Origin: an uncultured Verrucomicrobiota bacterium
GTDB lineage: Bacteria > Verrucomicrobiota > Verrucomicrobiia > Limisphaerales > CAIYYI01
DNA: 38,701 bases
Direction of reading: 5' to 3'
Assembly (NCBI GenBank): GCA_903930345.1
Contig: CAIYYI010000569.1
Coordinates: 1-38,701, forward strand
Under the pieces are notes generated by a model. That model was not told the origin of the DNA. It searched no databases and was given only the letters and a program-made list of their open reading frames with translations. Positions 26,690 through 34,729 of this stretch are shown here, in pieces; the first letter of the stretch is position 1; the number at the start of each line of letters is the position of its first letter. A program made the position numbers and the translations under genes.

Positions 26690-27295
26690 ATGACCACCGC
26701 CAACAAAGTCACCATCTTCCGGATTCTGCTGGTCCCGTTTTTTGTGGTGGAACTGCTCTATTACTGCCACGACGGGGAGGCGGTGGAGTTGTTGCTGGCC
26801 ACGCTGGCCTTCGGCTTGGCCACGGTCACCGATGGCCTGGATGGGTACTTGGCGCGAAAGTACCATCAGCAGACGGAGTTGGGGGCCATTTTGGATCCGT
26901 TGGCGGACAAATTTCTCCTCCTTTCCGCCTTGGTGGTGTTGAGCCTGGATAATCAGCCCTACCTGACCCGGATGCCCCTTTGGTTGACCGCCACCATTTT
27001 CAGTCGGGATGCGATCTTGATCATCGGCATCGGGGTGCTGCATTACTTCTTTGGCCGGGTGAACGTGGTGCCCCACATCCTGGGCAAAATGGCTGCTGTG
27101 CTGCAAATGTTTACGGTGGGTTGGATTCTCCTACATGGTCAGCCTGAGGTGCTTTGGTATCTTGCCTTGGCCACGGCTTTGTGTACCGGCGCATCAGGCG
27201 TGCTTTACATCCGCCAGGGGATTCATCTCCTCGGGGAAAGTCCCGCCGGTTTGCCCCGTCCGGAACCGGCCCCCAAACCGCCGGAGCCAAAATAG
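26690..27295 (+). CDS. pgsA: CDP-diacylglycerol-glycerol-3-phosphate 3-phosphatidyltransferase family protein
   Basis: Integral membrane CDP-alcohol phosphatidyltransferase of 201 residues. The full family signature D-G-x2-A-R-x8-G-x3-D-x3-D is present at residues 51-73 (DGYLAR, then G65, D69, D73), preceded by TDG at 47-49. About five to six hydrophobic segments flank it. The N-terminus NKVTIFRILLVPFF is typical of PgsA, the first step towards phosphatidylglycerol from CDP-diacylglycerol, which the cdsA product at 1985 would supply. Cardiolipin or other alcohol phosphatidyltransferases share the motif, so the exact acceptor is inferred. The C-terminal tail is proline-rich (LPRPEPAPKPPEPK). 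The gene appears monocistronic, with a promoter just before it and a hairpin after it. Confidence 0.88.
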   Translation: MTTANKVTIFRILLVPFFVVELLYYCHDGEAVELLLATLAFGLATVTDGLDGYLARKYHQQTELGAILDPLADKFLLLSALVVLSLDNQPYLTRMPLWLTATIFSRDAILIIGIGVLHYFFGRVNVVPHILGKMAAVLQMFTVGWILLHGQPEVLWYLALATALCTGASGVLYIRQGIHLLGESPAGLPRPEPAPKPPEPK

Positions 27296-27331
27296 CCCCG
27301 CTTCCCGGCCGGCTGCGCTGTGGAAATGATT

Positions 27332-27371
27332 GAGGATGGTCGGCTTGCAGGAGCTGCAATCCGCCATCCTC
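27332..27371. terminator. Shared terminator hairpin between convergent genes
   Basis: GAGGATGG (27332-27339) pairs with CCATCCTC (27364-27371), and within it TTGCAG (27345-27350) pairs with CTGCAA (27354-27359) around GAG, giving a long stem. It lies between the pgsA-like gene and the convergent cysteine protein. T-runs on either side are short (TTTACAT; CATTTCC on the other strand), so it may work in both directions but weakly. Confidence 0.55.
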
Positions 27372-27420
27372 TTTACATACCTGCCTGGGTTGGTCCCAGC
27401 GGGTCGGTGGTTGGGTTTGG

Positions 27421-27735
27421 TTACTTGGCCTTCGGGGCCGTCTCCAGCTTCTTCAGGTACTTGGCCGGTTCCTGCTTGAACTCCTTCAGGCAGGATTTGC
27501 AGCACAGCTTGATCTCCTGGCCTTCATGCACGAACACGTACGGCTTGCCCATGTCCCCGCCAAGCTTTTCCCCGGATACCACGCAGGTGGTCAGCGGGTA
27601 GGGTTTTGCCTTGGCGGTGTTATCGTCCCCCGCTGCCGCCGCACCGGCGCACGCACAGGCTTGGGCCGCCGTCGCGCTGAGAGTGATCATTCCGACTGCC
27701 AAGGCAGTCCCGAGTAAGAGGTTTTTCAATTTCAT
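27421..27735 (-). CDS. Secreted small cysteine protein with TRASH/YHS-like metal-binding domain
   Basis: A 104-residue protein from ATG 27735; an in-frame ATG at 27756 would add MRRRNKI. Residues 1-26 form a signal peptide (MKLKNLLLGTALAVGMITLS, then ATAAQA before Cys27). The site AQA/C is not a good lipobox, so a free periplasmic protein is more likely than a lipoprotein. The mature part has Cys51 in LTTCVVSGEKLGG and Cys78, Cys79 and Cys82 in IKLCCKSCLKEFKQEPAKYL, the C-x..-C-x2-C layout of TRASH/YHS heavy-metal-binding domains. Copper or another soft metal is the likely ligand by family, but not shown. GGAA 9 nt before the ATG could act as a ribosome site. It is divergent from the peroxiredoxin gene. 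Confidence 0.82.
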   Translation of the reverse strand: MKLKNLLLGTALAVGMITLSATAAQACACAGAAAAGDDNTAKAKPYPLTTCVVSGEKLGGDMGKPYVFVHEGQEIKLCCKSCLKEFKQEPAKYLKKLETAPKAK

Positions 27736-27828
27736 AATTTTATTCCGTCTTCTCATTTTACCCCGTCTTCGCCGAAATCCCGCAAAATATTTCGGGGCCG
27801 CCCCAGCTTAAAAAAAGTCGCCCCCCGT

Positions 27829-27873
27829 TTGACAGACGGGGAATTGCGAATACTTTACCGGGACTGTTACAGT
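27829..27873 (+). promoter_or_regulatory. Predicted peroxiredoxin promoter with inverted repeats over the -35 and start regions
   Basis: A perfect TTGACA (27829-27834) is followed after 16 bp by TACTTT (27851-27856), a partial -10. CCCCGT (27823-27828) and ACGGGG (27836-27841) form an inverted repeat with the -35 box in its loop. A perfect 11-bp palindrome, ACTGTTACAGT (27863-27873), covers the expected transcription start. Both could be operators. The leader to ATG 27905 would be about 40 nt. Confidence 0.5.
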
Positions 27874-27904
27874 AAACACAATAACCCGTTAATCATTGGA
27901 ATCT

Positions 27905-28384
27905 ATGGCAATATCTGTCGGCACAAAGGCACCGGATTTCTCCCTGAAATCCAAGCGATCCACTGGCTTGGTGGATGTGAAACTTAGTGAGAATTTTGGC
28001 AAGAAGAACACCCTGCTGCTCTTCTTTCCCTTGGCGTTCACTGGCGTTTGCACGGCGGAAATGTGCGATATCACCAGCGGGCTGAACACCTACGTCGGTT
28101 TGAATGCCGAGGTCATCGGCATCAGCGTCGATAGTCCGTTTGCCCAGGAGGCTTGGGCCAATAAGGAGAAGATCGGTATTCCGCTGGTCAGCGATCTGAA
28201 CAAGAAGACTGCCGAGGCCTATGGCGTGTTGCTGGCTGACCTGATCGGCTTGGGCGCGGTGAGTGCCCGGGCGGCCTTCGTGATCGATAAAGACGGGGTT
28301 GTGCAGTATGCCGAACAGACTGCCACACCGAAAGATCTGCCCAATTTCACGGCCATCAAGGAGACCCTCGCCAAGCTCCAGTAA
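27905..28384 (+). CDS. Peroxiredoxin, AhpE/PrxQ-like (AhpC/TSA family)
   Basis: Thiol peroxidase of 159 residues from ATG 27905; the in-frame TTG at 27896 adds only MES. Thioredoxin-fold features are VGTKAPDFSLKS near the N-terminus and the active site FPLAFTGVCTAEMC, with Thr46 and peroxidatic Cys49 in the P-x3-T-x2-C pattern. Cys54, five residues later, is placed like the resolving cysteine of PrxQ/BCP proteins. ISVDSPFAQEAWA and RAAFVIDKDGVVQY follow as usual. It should reduce hydrogen peroxide or organic hydroperoxides in the cytoplasm with a thioredoxin-like donor. It is followed by a strong terminator and then acnA, whose product is an oxidant-sensitive Fe-S enzyme. Confidence 0.93.
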   Translation: MAISVGTKAPDFSLKSKRSTGLVDVKLSENFGKKNTLLLFFPLAFTGVCTAEMCDITSGLNTYVGLNAEVIGISVDSPFAQEAWANKEKIGIPLVSDLNKKTAEAYGVLLADLIGLGAVSARAAFVIDKDGVVQYAEQTATPKDLPNFTAIKETLAKLQ

Positions 28385-28409
28385 GCCATTCGTTTTGCCC
28401 ACGCATTTG

Positions 28410-28447
28410 GGGAGCGGACCGTCCGGGTCCGCTCCCTTTGTTTTTTT
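28410..28447 (+). terminator. Strong intrinsic terminator after the peroxiredoxin gene
   Basis: GGGAGCGGACC (28410-28420) pairs perfectly with GGTCCGCTCCC (28426-28436), an 11-bp GC-rich stem with loop GTCCG. TTTG and seven T's follow. This is the clearest rho-independent terminator in the window. Its arms share AGCGGAC/GTCCGCT with the next hairpin. Confidence 0.88.
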
Positions 28448-28457
28448 GCCGCCTGAC

Positions 28458-28496
28458 TTGACATCAAAGCGGACAAACCCCATTTTTGGTCCGCTT
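28458..28496 (+). promoter_or_regulatory. acnA upstream region: promoter-like box and inverted repeat
   Basis: TTGACA (28458-28463) is a perfect -35; the best -10 17 bp later, CATTTT (28481-28486), is poor. Across it lies a perfect 8-bp inverted repeat, AAGCGGAC (28467-28474) and GTCCGCTT (28489-28496), with a 14-nt loop, ending 25 nt before ATG 28522. It could be an operator or an RNA hairpin. Its arms can also pair with those of the preceding terminator. Confidence 0.4.
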
Positions 28497-28521
28497 CACC
28501 AGATACAAGTTATTGACGACT

Positions 28522-31386
28522 ATGAATGAGCCACACAACTTCTTGAACACTCTCCAAAAGTTTGATGCCGGCAAAGGTCGGCAAGGTTTCTATTATTCAC
28601 TCCCCGCCTTGCAACAGGCTGGTTTTGAACGTATTTCGCGACTGCCGGTTTCCATCCGGCTGGTGCTGGAGTCAGTGCTGCGCAATTGCGATGGCATGAA
28701 GGTGGATGAGTCCAATATCAAGGAACTCGCCAACTGGCAGCCCAAGTCCGACCGCACGGCGGAAATCCCGTTTGTGGTCGCCCGCATTGTCCTGCAAGAC
28801 TTTACCGGGGTTCCCCTGCTGGTGGACCTGGCCGCCATGCGTTCCGCTGTGAATCGCCTGGGCAAGAATCCGATGCTGATTGAACCCCTCGTGCCTGTGG
28901 ACCTAGTGGTAGATCACTCGGTGCAGGTCGATTTCGCCGGCAATGCCGATGCTTTCCGCAACAATCTGGAAGTGGAGTTCATCCGCAACCGTGAACGCTA
29001 CCAGTTTCTCAAGTGGGGCATGCAGGCCTTCAACACCTTCAAGGTGGTGCCGCCGGGCATTGGTATCATCCATCAGGTCAACTTGGAATACCTGGCCAAA
29101 GGGGTGCTCGCCGACCAGCGCGGGGTCTATTATCCCGATACGCTGGTGGGCACCGATTCCCACACCACCATGATCAACGGTTTGGGCATCGTCGGTTGGG
29201 GCGTGGGCGGCATTGAAGCCGAGGCCGGTATGCTGGGTCAGCCGGTTTATTTCCTGACCCCGGACGTCGTGGGTGTCAATTTGAAGGGTGCTGTCCGCGA
29301 AGGGGTGACCGCGACGGACGTGGCCCTGACCGTGACGCAAATGCTCCGCAAGGCCAAGGTGGTGGGTAAGTTCGTCGAGTTTTACGGCCCGGGCGCTGCC
29401 GCGTTGCCGGTGGTGGATCGCGCCACCATTGCCAACATGGCCCCGGAATACGGTGCCACCATGGGCTTCTTCCCGATTGATGTCGAGTGCGTCAAGTTCT
29501 TGCAGGCCACGGGCCGGACTCCGGAGCAGTGCGAGATTTACGAAAACTACTACCGAGCCCAGGGCTTGTTCGGCATGCCGGAGCGTGGCCAGATTGATTA
29601 TTCCGCTGATCTGGAGCTTGATCTGGGCACCGTGGTGCCCAGCGTGGCGGGGCCCAAACGGCCCCAGGATCGCATTGAGGTTCCCGCACTCAAGCAGACC
29701 TTTAATGACCTGTTTTCCAAGCCGGTCACGGAAAATGGCTATGGCAAACCGGTGGCGGATTTGGCCCAACGCGTCATGGTCAAGGGGATCAAGGAGACCC
29801 ATTTCCATCCTGATTGGACCTGCGGCACCAAGAAACCGACGGTTTCTCCCAGCGAAAGCGAGATGCGGGATCAGCACCCCGCTCCGGATAACATCGTGGT
29901 GAGCCAGAACACGTTGAAAACGGAGATTGGCCATGGGTCCGTGCTCATTGCCTCCATCACCAGTTGCACCAATACTTCCAACCCCAGCGTCATGCTGGCG
30001 GCCGGTTTGCTGGCGCGCAAAGCGGTGGAAAAGGGCCTGTGCGTCAGTTCCACTGTCAAGACCTCCCTGGCTCCCGGTTCGCGCGTGGTGACTGATTACC
30101 TGCAGCAGACCGGCCTGCAACCGTTTCTTGATCAGCTTGGTTTCCAACTGGTTGGCTACGGCTGCGCCACCTGCATCGGCAACAGCGGTCCGTTGGAGGC
30201 CCACTTGGAGGAGGCGGTGGTGCAGAATGACTTGGTGGTTGCGTCCGTCCTCTCGGGCAACCGCAACTTCGAGGCCCGGGTTCACCAGAGCGTCAAGGCC
30301 AACTTCCTGATGTCGCCGCCGTTGGTGGTGGCGTACGCCTTGGCGGGCCGTGTGAATATTGACTTGGCCAATGAGGCCATCGGCACTGGTAAGGATGGCC
30401 AACCGGTCTTCCTCAGGGACATCTGGCCCACCTTGCAGGAGGTGAGGGACTTGCTCCACGCCGCCCTGCAACCCGAGGTCTTTCAGCGTCTCTATCGCGA
30501 TTTCGCCTCCCAGAATCCCAAGTGGAATGATATCGCCTCCAGCGTGGGCCATATTTACAAGTGGGATGAAAGCAGCACCTACATCCAGGAGCCCCCCTTC
30601 TTTATGGGCTACACGGGTCAGACCGGCGAAATCCGCGAGATCCGCAACGCCCGGGCCTTGGGCATCTTTGGGGACAGTGTCACCACCGATCATATTTCTC
30701 CCGCCGGCGCCATCAAGAAGAACTCCCCGGCCGGCCGGTTCCTCCTTGAACACGGGGTCAACCAGACGGACTTCAACAGCTACGGTTCGCGCCGTGGCAA
30801 TGATAGGATCATGACCCGTGGCACCTTTGCCAACGTGCGCATCAAGAACCTGATGCTGGGCGGGGAAGAGGGGGGCAACACCCTTTTCCAAGGCCCGGTG
30901 AACGTGTCAACTTCCAAGAATGCCGCACGGGTAGGGGAGAAAATGGCGATCTTCGATGCCTCCATGCTTTACCAGCAGGACCAGGTTCCGTTGGTGGTGC
31001 TTGCCGGGCAGGAGTATGGGACGGGGTCCTCGCGTGATTGGGCGGCCAAAGGCACCAACCTGCTGGGGGTTAAGGCCGTTGTGGCACAGAGTTTTGAGCG
31101 CATCCATCGGTCCAACCTCGTCGGCATGGGGGTGTTGCCGCTCCAGTTCAAGGAAGGCGTCAGTGCCGCCACGCTCAAGTTGGATGGCTCGGAATACTTC
31201 GATGTCGTCGGTTTGGGGGCGGACTTGCAGCCGCAGCAGGATGTCATCCTGCGTATTCACCGCAAGGATGGTTCCGTGCAGCAAGTGCCCGTGCGTTGCC
31301 GTATTGATACCCCCATTGAGATCGAATATTACCAGTACGGTGGCATTTTGCCGTACGTGTTGACCCAGTTGCTGGCCAAAGTGTAA
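28522..31386 (+). CDS. acnA: Aconitate hydratase A
   Basis: 4Fe-4S enzyme interconverting citrate and isocitrate in the TCA cycle. It has 954 residues from ATG 28522; an in-frame start at 28486 lies inside the upstream inverted-repeat region and is rejected. The sequence shows the AcnA/IRP1-type layout: [12 protein letters not shown] near the start, [55 protein letters not shown], cluster ligands Cys482 (SITSCTNTS) and Cys548 and Cys551 ([12 protein letters not shown]), and the C-terminal swivel domain with [14 protein letters not shown] and [10 protein letters not shown]. Length is normal. Related proteins bind RNA when the cluster is lost, but nothing here proves that for this one. It appears to be a single-gene unit ended by the terminator before dinB. 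Confidence 0.97.
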   Translation: MNEPHNFLNTLQKFDAGKGRQGFYYSLPALQQAGFERISRLPVSIRLVLESVLRNCDGMKVDESNIKELANWQPKSDRTAEIPFVVARIVLQDFTGVPLLVDLAAMRSAVNRLGKNPMLIEPLVPVDLVVDHSVQVDFAGNADAFRNNLEVEFIRNRERYQFLKWGMQAFNTFKVVPPGIGIIHQVNLEYLAKGVLADQRGVYYPDTLVGTDSHTTMINGLGIVGWGVGGIEAEAGMLGQPVYFLTPDVVGVNLKGAVREGVTATDVALTVTQMLRKAKVVGKFVEFYGPGAAALPVVDRATIANMAPEYGATMGFFPIDVECVKFLQATGRTPEQCEIYENYYRAQGLFGMPERGQIDYSADLELDLGTVVPSVAGPKRPQDRIEVPALKQTFNDLFSKPVTENGYGKPVADLAQRVMVKGIKETHFHPDWTCGTKKPTVSPSESEMRDQHPAPDNIVVSQNTLKTEIGHGSVLIASITSCTNTSNPSVMLAAGLLARKAVEKGLCVSSTVKTSLAPGSRVVTDYLQQTGLQPFLDQLGFQLVGYGCATCIGNSGPLEAHLEEAVVQNDLVVASVLSGNRNFEARVHQSVKANFLMSPPLVVAYALAGRVNIDLANEAIGTGKDGQPVFLRDIWPTLQEVRDLLHAALQPEVFQRLYRDFASQNPKWNDIASSVGHIYKWDESSTYIQEPPFFMGYTGQTGEIREIRNARALGIFGDSVTTDHISPAGAIKKNSPAGRFLLEHGVNQTDFNSYGSRRGNDRIMTRGTFANVRIKNLMLGGEEGGNTLFQGPVNVSTSKNAARVGEKMAIFDASMLYQQDQVPLVVLAGQEYGTGSSRDWAAKGTNLLGVKAVVAQSFERIHRSNLVGMGVLPLQFKEGVSAATLKLDGSEYFDVVGLGADLQPQQDVILRIHRKDGSVQQVPVRCRIDTPIEIEYYQYGGILPYVLTQLLAKV

Positions 31387-31398
31387 CTGGTGGGTTGG

Positions 31399-31414
31399 CG
31401 CCTGTTTGCAGGCG
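31399..31414 (+). other. Short hairpin after acnA
   Basis: CGCCTG (31399-31404) pairs with CAGGCG (31409-31414) around TTTG, 12 nt after the acnA stop. There is no T-run after it. It may protect the 3' end of the acnA transcript or help the terminator that follows 14 nt later. Confidence 0.5.
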
Positions 31415-31427
31415 GTCTGGCTTGTCT

Positions 31428-31463
31428 GCGCCCGGAGCATTCTGATTGTTCCGGGCGCTTTTT
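31428..31463 (+). terminator. Intrinsic terminator of acnA, abutting dinB
   Basis: GCGCCCGGA (31428-31436) pairs perfectly with TCCGGGCGC (31450-31458) around a 13-nt loop, followed by TTTTT (31459-31463). The T-run ends 4 nt before the dinB ATG at 31468, so the hairpin occupies the whole place where a dinB ribosome site would be. Confidence 0.8.
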
Positions 31464-31467
31464 CCTT

Positions 31468-32583
31468 ATGCCGCGCGTTATTTTCCATATCGACATGGAT
31501 GCCTTTTACGCCTCCGTGGAGCAGCGGGACCAGCCTGCTTTGCGCGGCCTGCCGGTGATTGTGGGCGCGCCGCCGGCGCAGCGCGGGGTGGTCTGCGCCG
31601 CCAGTTACGAGGCCCGCAAGTTTGGTGTGCGCAGTGCCTTGCCCAGCATCACCGCCGCCCGGCTCTGCCCCGCTGGCATCTTCCTGCGTCCGCGGATGGC
31701 GGTGTACCAGGCGGAGTCGTCCGCCATCATGGCCGTGGTCGCCCGGATGGCCGGGGAGTTGGTGGAACAGGTTTCCATTGATGAGGCCTACGTGGATGTC
31801 TCTGCCCGCGCGCTTGCCACGGATGTCGATGAGGCTCTGCGGGAGGCGGTCCCCTTGGCCCAGGCGATCAAACAGGCCATTCTCCAGGAGCGCCAGTTGA
31901 CCGCCACCATCGGGGTGGCTCCCAACAAGTTGCTGGCCAAGCTGGCCAGTGATTTTCAGAAGCCGGATGGGCTCACCTGCGTGCTGAACCGGGAGAAAGT
32001 CCAATTCCTGCGGCCCCTCCCGGTGCGGGTGCTGCACGGCATCGGTCCCGTGACGGAGCGTCACCTCCACCAGTGTGGGTTGAAAACGGTGGGGGATTTG
32101 CAGGATTACCCCGGCGATCTGTCCGCCATGGTTGGCTCCTGGGGTCCGCAGCTCCGGCAATTCGCCTTCGGCGAGGATGATCGCCCCTTGGAATTGGGGG
32201 ACGTCGTCAAAAGCATCAGCAGCGAAACCACCTTTCTTAGGGATACCGATGACCGGTCAGTCTTGCGCCAAAGCCTTCGGGAACAGGCGGAGGAGATTGT
32301 CGGCAAGCTCCTCCAGCGTCGGCTCGCGGCCCATACGGTCCAGGTGAAAGTGCGTTACGGGGATTTTTCCACCCTCACGCGTCAGTTGTCGCTCGAGGAG
32401 CCGGTGTCGGAGGCCCGGGATGTTTACCGCCTGGGCTGCTGGCTCCTCGGCCGCGAACGGCTGGTAAACCGGCCTTTGCGCCTGCTCGGCCTCGGGGTCA
32501 GCGGGTTGGTGGAGGATCGTGCCCGTCAATTACATTTGCCTTTGCCGGGTGTTCCCCGTCAATCTCTGTTGCGAAAGCGATGA
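31468..32583 (+). CDS. dinB: DNA polymerase IV (Y-family)
   Basis: Error-prone lesion-bypass polymerase of 371 residues. The start is fixed at ATG 31468, because MPRVIFHIDMDAFYASVEQR is the canonical N-terminus; the open frame begins at 31390 within the hairpins. Catalytic acidic residues are Asp9 (HIDMD) and Asp105-Glu106 (VSIDEAYVD). Other motifs are AASYEARKFGVRSALPS, IGVAPNKLLAKLASDFQKPD and the helix-hairpin-helix segment VLHGIGPVTERHL. The C-terminus contains QLHLPL, which resembles a sliding-clamp-binding motif. Its stop overlaps the next gene as ATGA. A terminator ends 4 nt upstream, so the source of its transcript is unclear; I see no LexA-like box. Confidence 0.95.
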   Translation: MPRVIFHIDMDAFYASVEQRDQPALRGLPVIVGAPPAQRGVVCAASYEARKFGVRSALPSITAARLCPAGIFLRPRMAVYQAESSAIMAVVARMAGELVEQVSIDEAYVDVSARALATDVDEALREAVPLAQAIKQAILQERQLTATIGVAPNKLLAKLASDFQKPDGLTCVLNREKVQFLRPLPVRVLHGIGPVTERHLHQCGLKTVGDLQDYPGDLSAMVGSWGPQLRQFAFGEDDRPLELGDVVKSISSETTFLRDTDDRSVLRQSLREQAEEIVGKLLQRRLAAHTVQVKVRYGDFSTLTRQLSLEEPVSEARDVYRLGCWLLGRERLVNRPLRLLGLGVSGLVEDRARQLHLPLPGVPRQSLLRKR

Positions 32584-33731
32584 ACTCGATACCCGAACCC
32601 AACCCCGAACCCCCGGTCAATTGGCCGCAGGCGGCCGCCGATATTGTTGACCAGGTCCTGCGCGACAAGAAGCCCGCTGATGCCGTCCTCCGGGACACCT
32701 TCAAGTCCGCCGGCACCTTCACCCGGGTGGATTCCCGTGAAATTGCCCGGTTGGTGTTTGACTACTTTCGCTGGCGTACCTGGCTCCCCGAGCGGCCCCG
32801 CGTGGAGCAGGTCGAGGAGGCCCGCAAATTATCCCATGCTTTTGCGGCCAATCCCGGCAAGTTCTCGGACGCCATGCTGGCCGGGGCCATTCCCGATTGG
32901 ACGTGGGATGTCATGGAGGCCACTCCGGCCTGGCTGCGTTCCCTGCAGCGCCAGCCCCGGTTGTGGTTGCGCGCCCGGCTCGGGCAGGGGGCTCACCTCG
33001 CCGCCACGCTTGGCTCCTGCAATATCCCTTACGCGGGGCTGCCTGATTGCCTGGAATATACCGGCCAGGAGGATTTGTTCCGCACCCGGGAATTTGCCGC
33101 CGGGGCTTTTGAAATTCAGGATGTCTCCTCCCAGGCGGTCGGCCTGCTCTGTGCGCCCCGCCCCGGCGATTCGTGGTGGGATTGCTGTGCGGGGGAGGGG
33201 GGCAAATCCTTGCATCTCTCCGACCTTATGCAGAATCGCGGCCTGTTGCTGGTCAGTGATCGCTCTGAACGGCGGTTGACCCTGCTCAAGCGGCGGGCTG
33301 CCCGGGCCAAGTGCTTTAACTACCAGGCATTTGCCTGGCATGGCGGACCGCCCCCGCGCCGCCAGTTCCACGGCGTGCTCGTGGATGCCCCTTGCAGTGG
33401 TCTCGGCACCTGGCAGCGTAATCCGCACGCCCGCTGGACGGCCACCCCGCAGGATGTCAAGTCCATGGCGCAGGCGCAGGAGAGCTTGGTCACCACGGCG
33501 GCGGATGCCCTTCTGCCGGGCGGCCGCCTCATCTATGCCGTCTGCACCATGTCCCGCGCGGAGACCACTGGGGTGGTGGCCCATCTGGAAAAAATCCGCC
33601 CCGGTCTGGAGCCTTGTCCCCTGGCTAATCCCTGGCTGCCGGCCGCCGCGCCCGTCCATGGGCTGTGGCTCACGCCGGACCTGACTGGCGGGAACGGCAT
33701 GTTCGTGGTAGCTTGGCGGCGAAAGGCTTAG
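32580..33731 (+). CDS. RsmB/NOP family RNA m5C methyltransferase
   Basis: SAM-dependent RNA cytosine-5 methyltransferase of 383 residues, probably acting on 16S rRNA. The N-terminal 110 residues are helical and NusB-like (AADIVDQVLRDKKPADAVLR, FTRVDSREIARLVFDYFRW). The PUA-like middle runs into EIQDVSSQAVGLL. The catalytic domain has motif I DCCAGEGGKS, motif IV VDAPCSGLGTW with Cys272, and motif VI YAVCTMSRAE with the catalytic Cys322; TPD near the end belongs to motif VIII. Motif VI usually reads TC before the following residues, and here it is VCT. Cys272 and Cys322 are both retained, so it should be active. It overlaps dinB by 4 nt and precedes moxR by 38 nt. Confidence 0.9.
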   Translation: MNSIPEPNPEPPVNWPQAAADIVDQVLRDKKPADAVLRDTFKSAGTFTRVDSREIARLVFDYFRWRTWLPERPRVEQVEEARKLSHAFAANPGKFSDAMLAGAIPDWTWDVMEATPAWLRSLQRQPRLWLRARLGQGAHLAATLGSCNIPYAGLPDCLEYTGQEDLFRTREFAAGAFEIQDVSSQAVGLLCAPRPGDSWWDCCAGEGGKSLHLSDLMQNRGLLLVSDRSERRLTLLKRRAARAKCFNYQAFAWHGGPPPRRQFHGVLVDAPCSGLGTWQRNPHARWTATPQDVKSMAQAQESLVTTAADALLPGGRLIYAVCTMSRAETTGVVAHLEKIRPGLEPCPLANPWLPAAAPVHGLWLTPDLTGGNGMFVVAWRRKA

Positions 33732-33749
33732 CGCTGCGCTTTGGTTCGG

Positions 33750-33758
33750 TGTTAAACT
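33750..33758 (+). promoter_or_regulatory. Possible extended -10 element before moxR
   Basis: TGTTAAACT (33750-33758) resembles an extended -10 (TGn followed by TAAACT), 11 nt before ATG 33770. I see no good -35 upstream. The moxR trio could equally be transcribed from the dinB-rsmB side. Confidence 0.25.
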
Positions 33759-33769
33759 ACCCATTGGCT

Positions 33770-34729
33770 ATGACTGAACAATTGGATCCGGAACTTCAAG
33801 CCGCCGCCGCCCAGGCCTGCCAGTTGGTGGATGCCATCAGCCGGGTGTTCATCGGCAAACGGGCGGTGGTGGAGCGTGCCGTGCTGGCGTTGCTGGCCGG
33901 TGGCCATGTCCTGATCGAGGATGTCCCCGGTCTTGGCAAAACGCTCCTGGCCCGCGCCCTCGCCAAATCCTTGGATGCGGATTTCAAGCGGATCCAGTTC
34001 ACGGCCGATCTGCTCCCTTCGGACATCACCGGGGTGACGGTTTATTCACCGGAAACCCACGAGTTTTCCTTTCACCGCGGCCCGCTCTTTACCAACGTGC
34101 TGCTGGCGGATGAGATCAACCGCGCCACTCCGCGCACCCAATCCAGCCTGCTGGAGGCCATGGAGGAGCAGCGGGTCACCGTGGATGGCCAGGTGCATCC
34201 GCTGGCCGCCCCGTTTTACGTGATTGCCACCCAGAACCCCGTTGAGTTGGAGGGCACCTACCCGCTGCCCTTCGCGCAGATGGATCGCTTCATGGTCCGC
34301 CTCAGCATCGGTTATCTGGAGCGCGAGGTGGAAATCCAGATGCTTCGCGATCAACGGGTCTCCGACCCGCTGGATCTGATTGCCCCGGTGCTGGACCGTC
34401 AAGCCGTCGTGCGCCTTCAGGATCGGGTGCGCCGGGTGACGGTGGAGGATTCCTTGCTCGGGTATGTGGTGGACCTGGTGCGCGCCACCCGTGGGAGTGA
34501 GGTGCTCGAGTATGGTGCCAGTCCGCGCGGCTGCCTGGATATCCAATCCTTCAGCCAGGCCCAGGCCCTCCTGGCCCAGCGCAATTACGTGCTGCCGGAT
34601 GACATCAAGCAGGCCGCCCGCCTGGTGTTGCCGCACCGGCTCATCTGCCGCAAAGGCACCCGCTCGGTCACCGTGAACACCCAATCCATCATTGACCGCA
34701 TTGTGGATGCGGTGCCTGTGCCGTTATGA
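33770..34729 (+). CDS. MoxR family AAA+ ATPase
   Basis: MoxR-type AAA+ ATPase of 319 residues, a class that often acts as a chaperone for proteins with von Willebrand A or DUF58 domains. I start it at ATG 33770; the open frame begins at 33665 inside the previous gene. It has Walker A EDVPGLGKTLLARAL (residues 50-64), Walker B LLADEINRA with Asp114 and Glu115, the sensor segment VIATQNPVELEGTYPLPFAQ followed by MDRFM, and the lid region LEYGASPRGCLDIQSFSQA. Its TGA overlaps the DUF58 start as ATGA (34726-34729), and that gene in turn overlaps the transglutaminase gene. This MoxR-DUF58-transglutaminase order is widespread in bacteria but its cellular role is poorly defined. Confidence 0.94.
   Translation: MTEQLDPELQAAAAQACQLVDAISRVFIGKRAVVERAVLALLAGGHVLIEDVPGLGKTLLARALAKSLDADFKRIQFTADLLPSDITGVTVYSPETHEFSFHRGPLFTNVLLADEINRATPRTQSSLLEAMEEQRVTVDGQVHPLAAPFYVIATQNPVELEGTYPLPFAQMDRFMVRLSIGYLEREVEIQMLRDQRVSDPLDLIAPVLDRQAVVRLQDRVRRVTVEDSLLGYVVDLVRATRGSEVLEYGASPRGCLDIQSFSQAQALLAQRNYVLPDDIKQAARLVLPHRLICRKGTRSVTVNTQSIIDRIVDAVPVPL

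Noticed and set aside
28903-30891. Open frame of 662 codons antisense to acnA
   Set aside because: It mirrors the codon pattern of a certain gene in GC-rich DNA; the translation is His/Gly/Gln-rich with no domain or start signal.
31390-31467. Upstream start for dinB at 31390
   Set aside because: The extra 26 residues are encoded by the two hairpins; the canonical Y-family N-terminus starts at 31468.
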